DNA of 5,805 nucleotides from Chlamydiota bacterium. GTDB lineage: Bacteria; Chlamydiota; Chlamydiia; Chlamydiales; Rhabdochlamydiaceae. The position numbers and the translations under genes are program-made. The notes under the pieces are model-generated. The model was not told the origin of the DNA. It did not search any database and was given only the letters and a program-made list of their open reading frames with translations. The stretch lies in the NCBI GenBank assembly GCA_013041585.1, contig JABEVM010000075.1, forward strand, positions 1 to 5,805, given 5' to 3'. This document shows positions 4,682-5,805 of this stretch, one piece after another. Each line of letters starts with the position of its first letter. Position 1 is the first letter of the stretch.

Positions 4682-5638
4682 CTAAAGAAGATCGGCTGCT
4701 GACTGCTTCTCTAAAGGTTGCTTTGCAGCTTGTTTCATTTTGGTCTTAAGATTGCCATACAGCATCTGCAAGGCAGAGTTAGCAGGGAACTGTCTTTCGT
4801 TCCCGGTTAGAAAATCAATATAGAAAAATAATTTATCTTTCAGCTCATGGCGCGCTACGATGCAATCGATCATTCCCTTTTCTAAAAGAAATTCTGATCT
4901 TTGTGCACCTTCTGGTAGTTTTTGGCCAATTGTCTGTTCCACAACCCTAGAGCCTGCAAAAGCAATTAACGCATCGGGTTCGGCAATAATAATGTCGCCA
5001 AGCGAGGCAAAGGACGCGGTCACTCCGCCAGTGGTAGGGTTTGTTAATATAGAGATATAAGGAACCTTCTTCTCATGTAGTTTAGCAAGTGCTGCAGAAG
5101 TTTTAGCCATCTGCATAAGAGAGAGAACAGACTCTTGCATACGGGCCCCTCCAGATGAGGAGACGATCACAAGAGGAAGGTTTTCTGATAAAGCAAGCTC
5201 TATTAGGGAAGTGAGCCTTTCTCCGACCACAGATCCCATAGAACCACCCATAAAGCTAAAATCCATCACTCCAATTGCAATCGGTTTGCCATTTATTCTA
5301 GCTTTTCCGACTATAACACCTTCATCGCGACCTGTTTTGGCTTGGGCTTTTAAAATTCTCTGGTGGTAGGGTTCCGTATCGACAAACTGCAGAGAATCAA
5401 TAGGTTTGTATTCGGTAAAAAATTCTTCAAAACTGTCTTCATCGGTAAGTAATTGGATTCTTTGGGAAGCGCTCAGTCTATAATGATGGTCGCACTTTGG
5501 GCAGCAGTGTAAGTTATTTTGCAATTCATTGGCGTGGATGAGCTCGTTACAATGCGTACACTTGATCCAGCCGCTAAATCCATCTTTTTTCGTAGTTTGT
5601 ATCTTAATTTTTGGTTTATTACGCGAAAACAAACCCAT
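4682..5638 (-). CDS. accD: Acetyl-CoA carboxylase carboxyltransferase subunit beta
   Basis: The 318-residue cytoplasmic subunit, with AccA, moves the carboxyl group from carboxybiotin to acetyl-CoA, making malonyl-CoA for fatty acid synthesis. The N-terminal zinc ribbon is intact: Cys27-x2-Cys30, 15 residues, Cys46-x2-Cys49. The crotonase-fold carboxyltransferase domain follows, with GVMDFSFMGGSMGSVVGE (123-140), the oxyanion-hole segment SSSGGARMQE (160-169) and NPTTGGVTASFA (200-211). The C-terminal tail after about 285 is Lys/Gln-rich and variable, which is normal. The length is close to that of other bacterial AccD proteins (about 300 residues). The ATG at 5636-5638 has an AAGGGA site (5644-5649) six bases upstream. 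It is the first gene of the minus-strand cluster in this window; accA is not here, as is common when the two subunits are encoded apart. Confidence 0.97.
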   Translation of the reverse strand: MGLFSRNKPKIKIQTTKKDGFSGWIKCTHCNELIHANELQNNLHCCPKCDHHYRLSASQRIQLLTDEDSFEEFFTEYKPIDSLQFVDTEPYHQRILKAQAKTGRDEGVIVGKARINGKPIAIGVMDFSFMGGSMGSVVGERLTSLIELALSENLPLVIVSSSGGARMQESVLSLMQMAKTSAALAKLHEKKVPYISILTNPTTGGVTASFASLGDIIIAEPDALIAFAGSRVVEQTIGQKLPEGAQRSEFLLEKGMIDCIVARHELKDKLFFYIDFLTGNERQFPANSALQMLYGNLKTKMKQAAKQPLEKQSAADLL

Positions 5639-5805
5639 AAGAATCCCTTTTATTTATCTTAATAAATGAATATACAATAACAAAAAGTCGAAATCGAAAC
5701 AAGCTTCAATTACATTTAACCTAAAAACAAAGCATCTAATAGATATACATTTATTTAAATTTCAAAACATTGTTTGAAAAAAGTTCTCAAAATTCAAAAA
5801 AACAG
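5639..5805 (-). promoter_or_regulatory. AT-rich upstream region of accD with possible promoter
   Basis: No gene is visible in these 167 bases, which run to the end of the window. Reading the minus strand, TATATT (5669-5674) is a 5-of-6 match to a -10 box and would give a leader of about 25 bases carrying the AAGGGA site; no convincing -35 box is present at normal spacing. A second pair, TTGTTA (5678-5683) and TAAGAT (5656-5661) with a 16-base spacer, would start transcription on top of the ribosome site and is less likely. A promoter for a gene beyond the right edge cannot be excluded. Confidence 0.3.

Noticed and set aside
1..5805. CRISPR arrays, tRNA or rRNA genes, and complete insertion sequences
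   Set aside because: No regularly spaced direct repeats, no tRNA T-loop with cloverleaf pairing, no rRNA-like stretch and no intact transposase were seen on either strand.

Overview
The window looks like chromosome of a member of the Chlamydiales, most likely an amoeba-associated (Parachlamydia-like) lineage. The main clue is the minus-strand order accD - dut - ptsN - HTH-ptsN, which from memory is the same neighbourhood as in Chlamydia trachomatis (accD, dut and two adjacent ptsN genes, one fused to a DNA-binding domain). The DNA is AT-rich with very AT-rich intergenic spacers. A prolyl 4-hydroxylase-like gene and an amino acid permease beside this core look like accessory content. No species name is claimed.

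Layout. Positions 1-333 hold no convincing gene. About 11-245 is a G+C-richer patch with several nested inverted repeats, which could be a structured RNA, a MITE-like element or a decayed reading frame. It is followed by an extremely AT-rich stretch with a promoter-like -10 box and a perfect hairpin just before the next gene. Positions 334-1302 (plus) encode a 2-oxoglutarate/Fe(II) dioxygenase of the prolyl 4-hydroxylase type, with an unrecognised N-terminal region carrying one likely membrane segment. A 13-bp perfect stem at 1391-1426 sits between this gene and the convergent minus-strand cluster and looks like a bidirectional terminator.

The minus-strand cluster, in transcription order, is accD (acetyl-CoA carboxylase carboxyltransferase beta subunit), a 95-base gap with a hairpin, dut (dUTPase), ptsN (EIIA-Ntr), a second ptsN fused to an N-terminal MerR/excisionase-like HTH, and a 12-segment cationic-amino-acid-transporter-type permease. 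The last three genes are tightly packed: 1 base separates the two ptsN genes and 6 bases separate the second ptsN from the permease, so co-transcription and probably translational coupling are expected.

How they fit together. AccD serves fatty acid synthesis and Dut keeps dUTP out of DNA and feeds dTMP synthesis; both are core functions. The two EIIA-Ntr proteins both keep the phosphorylatable histidine but there is no sugar permease nearby, so they are probably regulatory phosphocarriers. The HTH fusion suggests a route from phosphorylation state to transcription, and the permease behind it suggests a possible link to amino acid uptake; this last point is inference from context. The dioxygenase is transcribed separately on the other strand. 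The most unusual items are the structured patch at the left end, the hairpin that masks the dioxygenase start, the dioxygenase itself, and the HTH-EIIA/permease arrangement.
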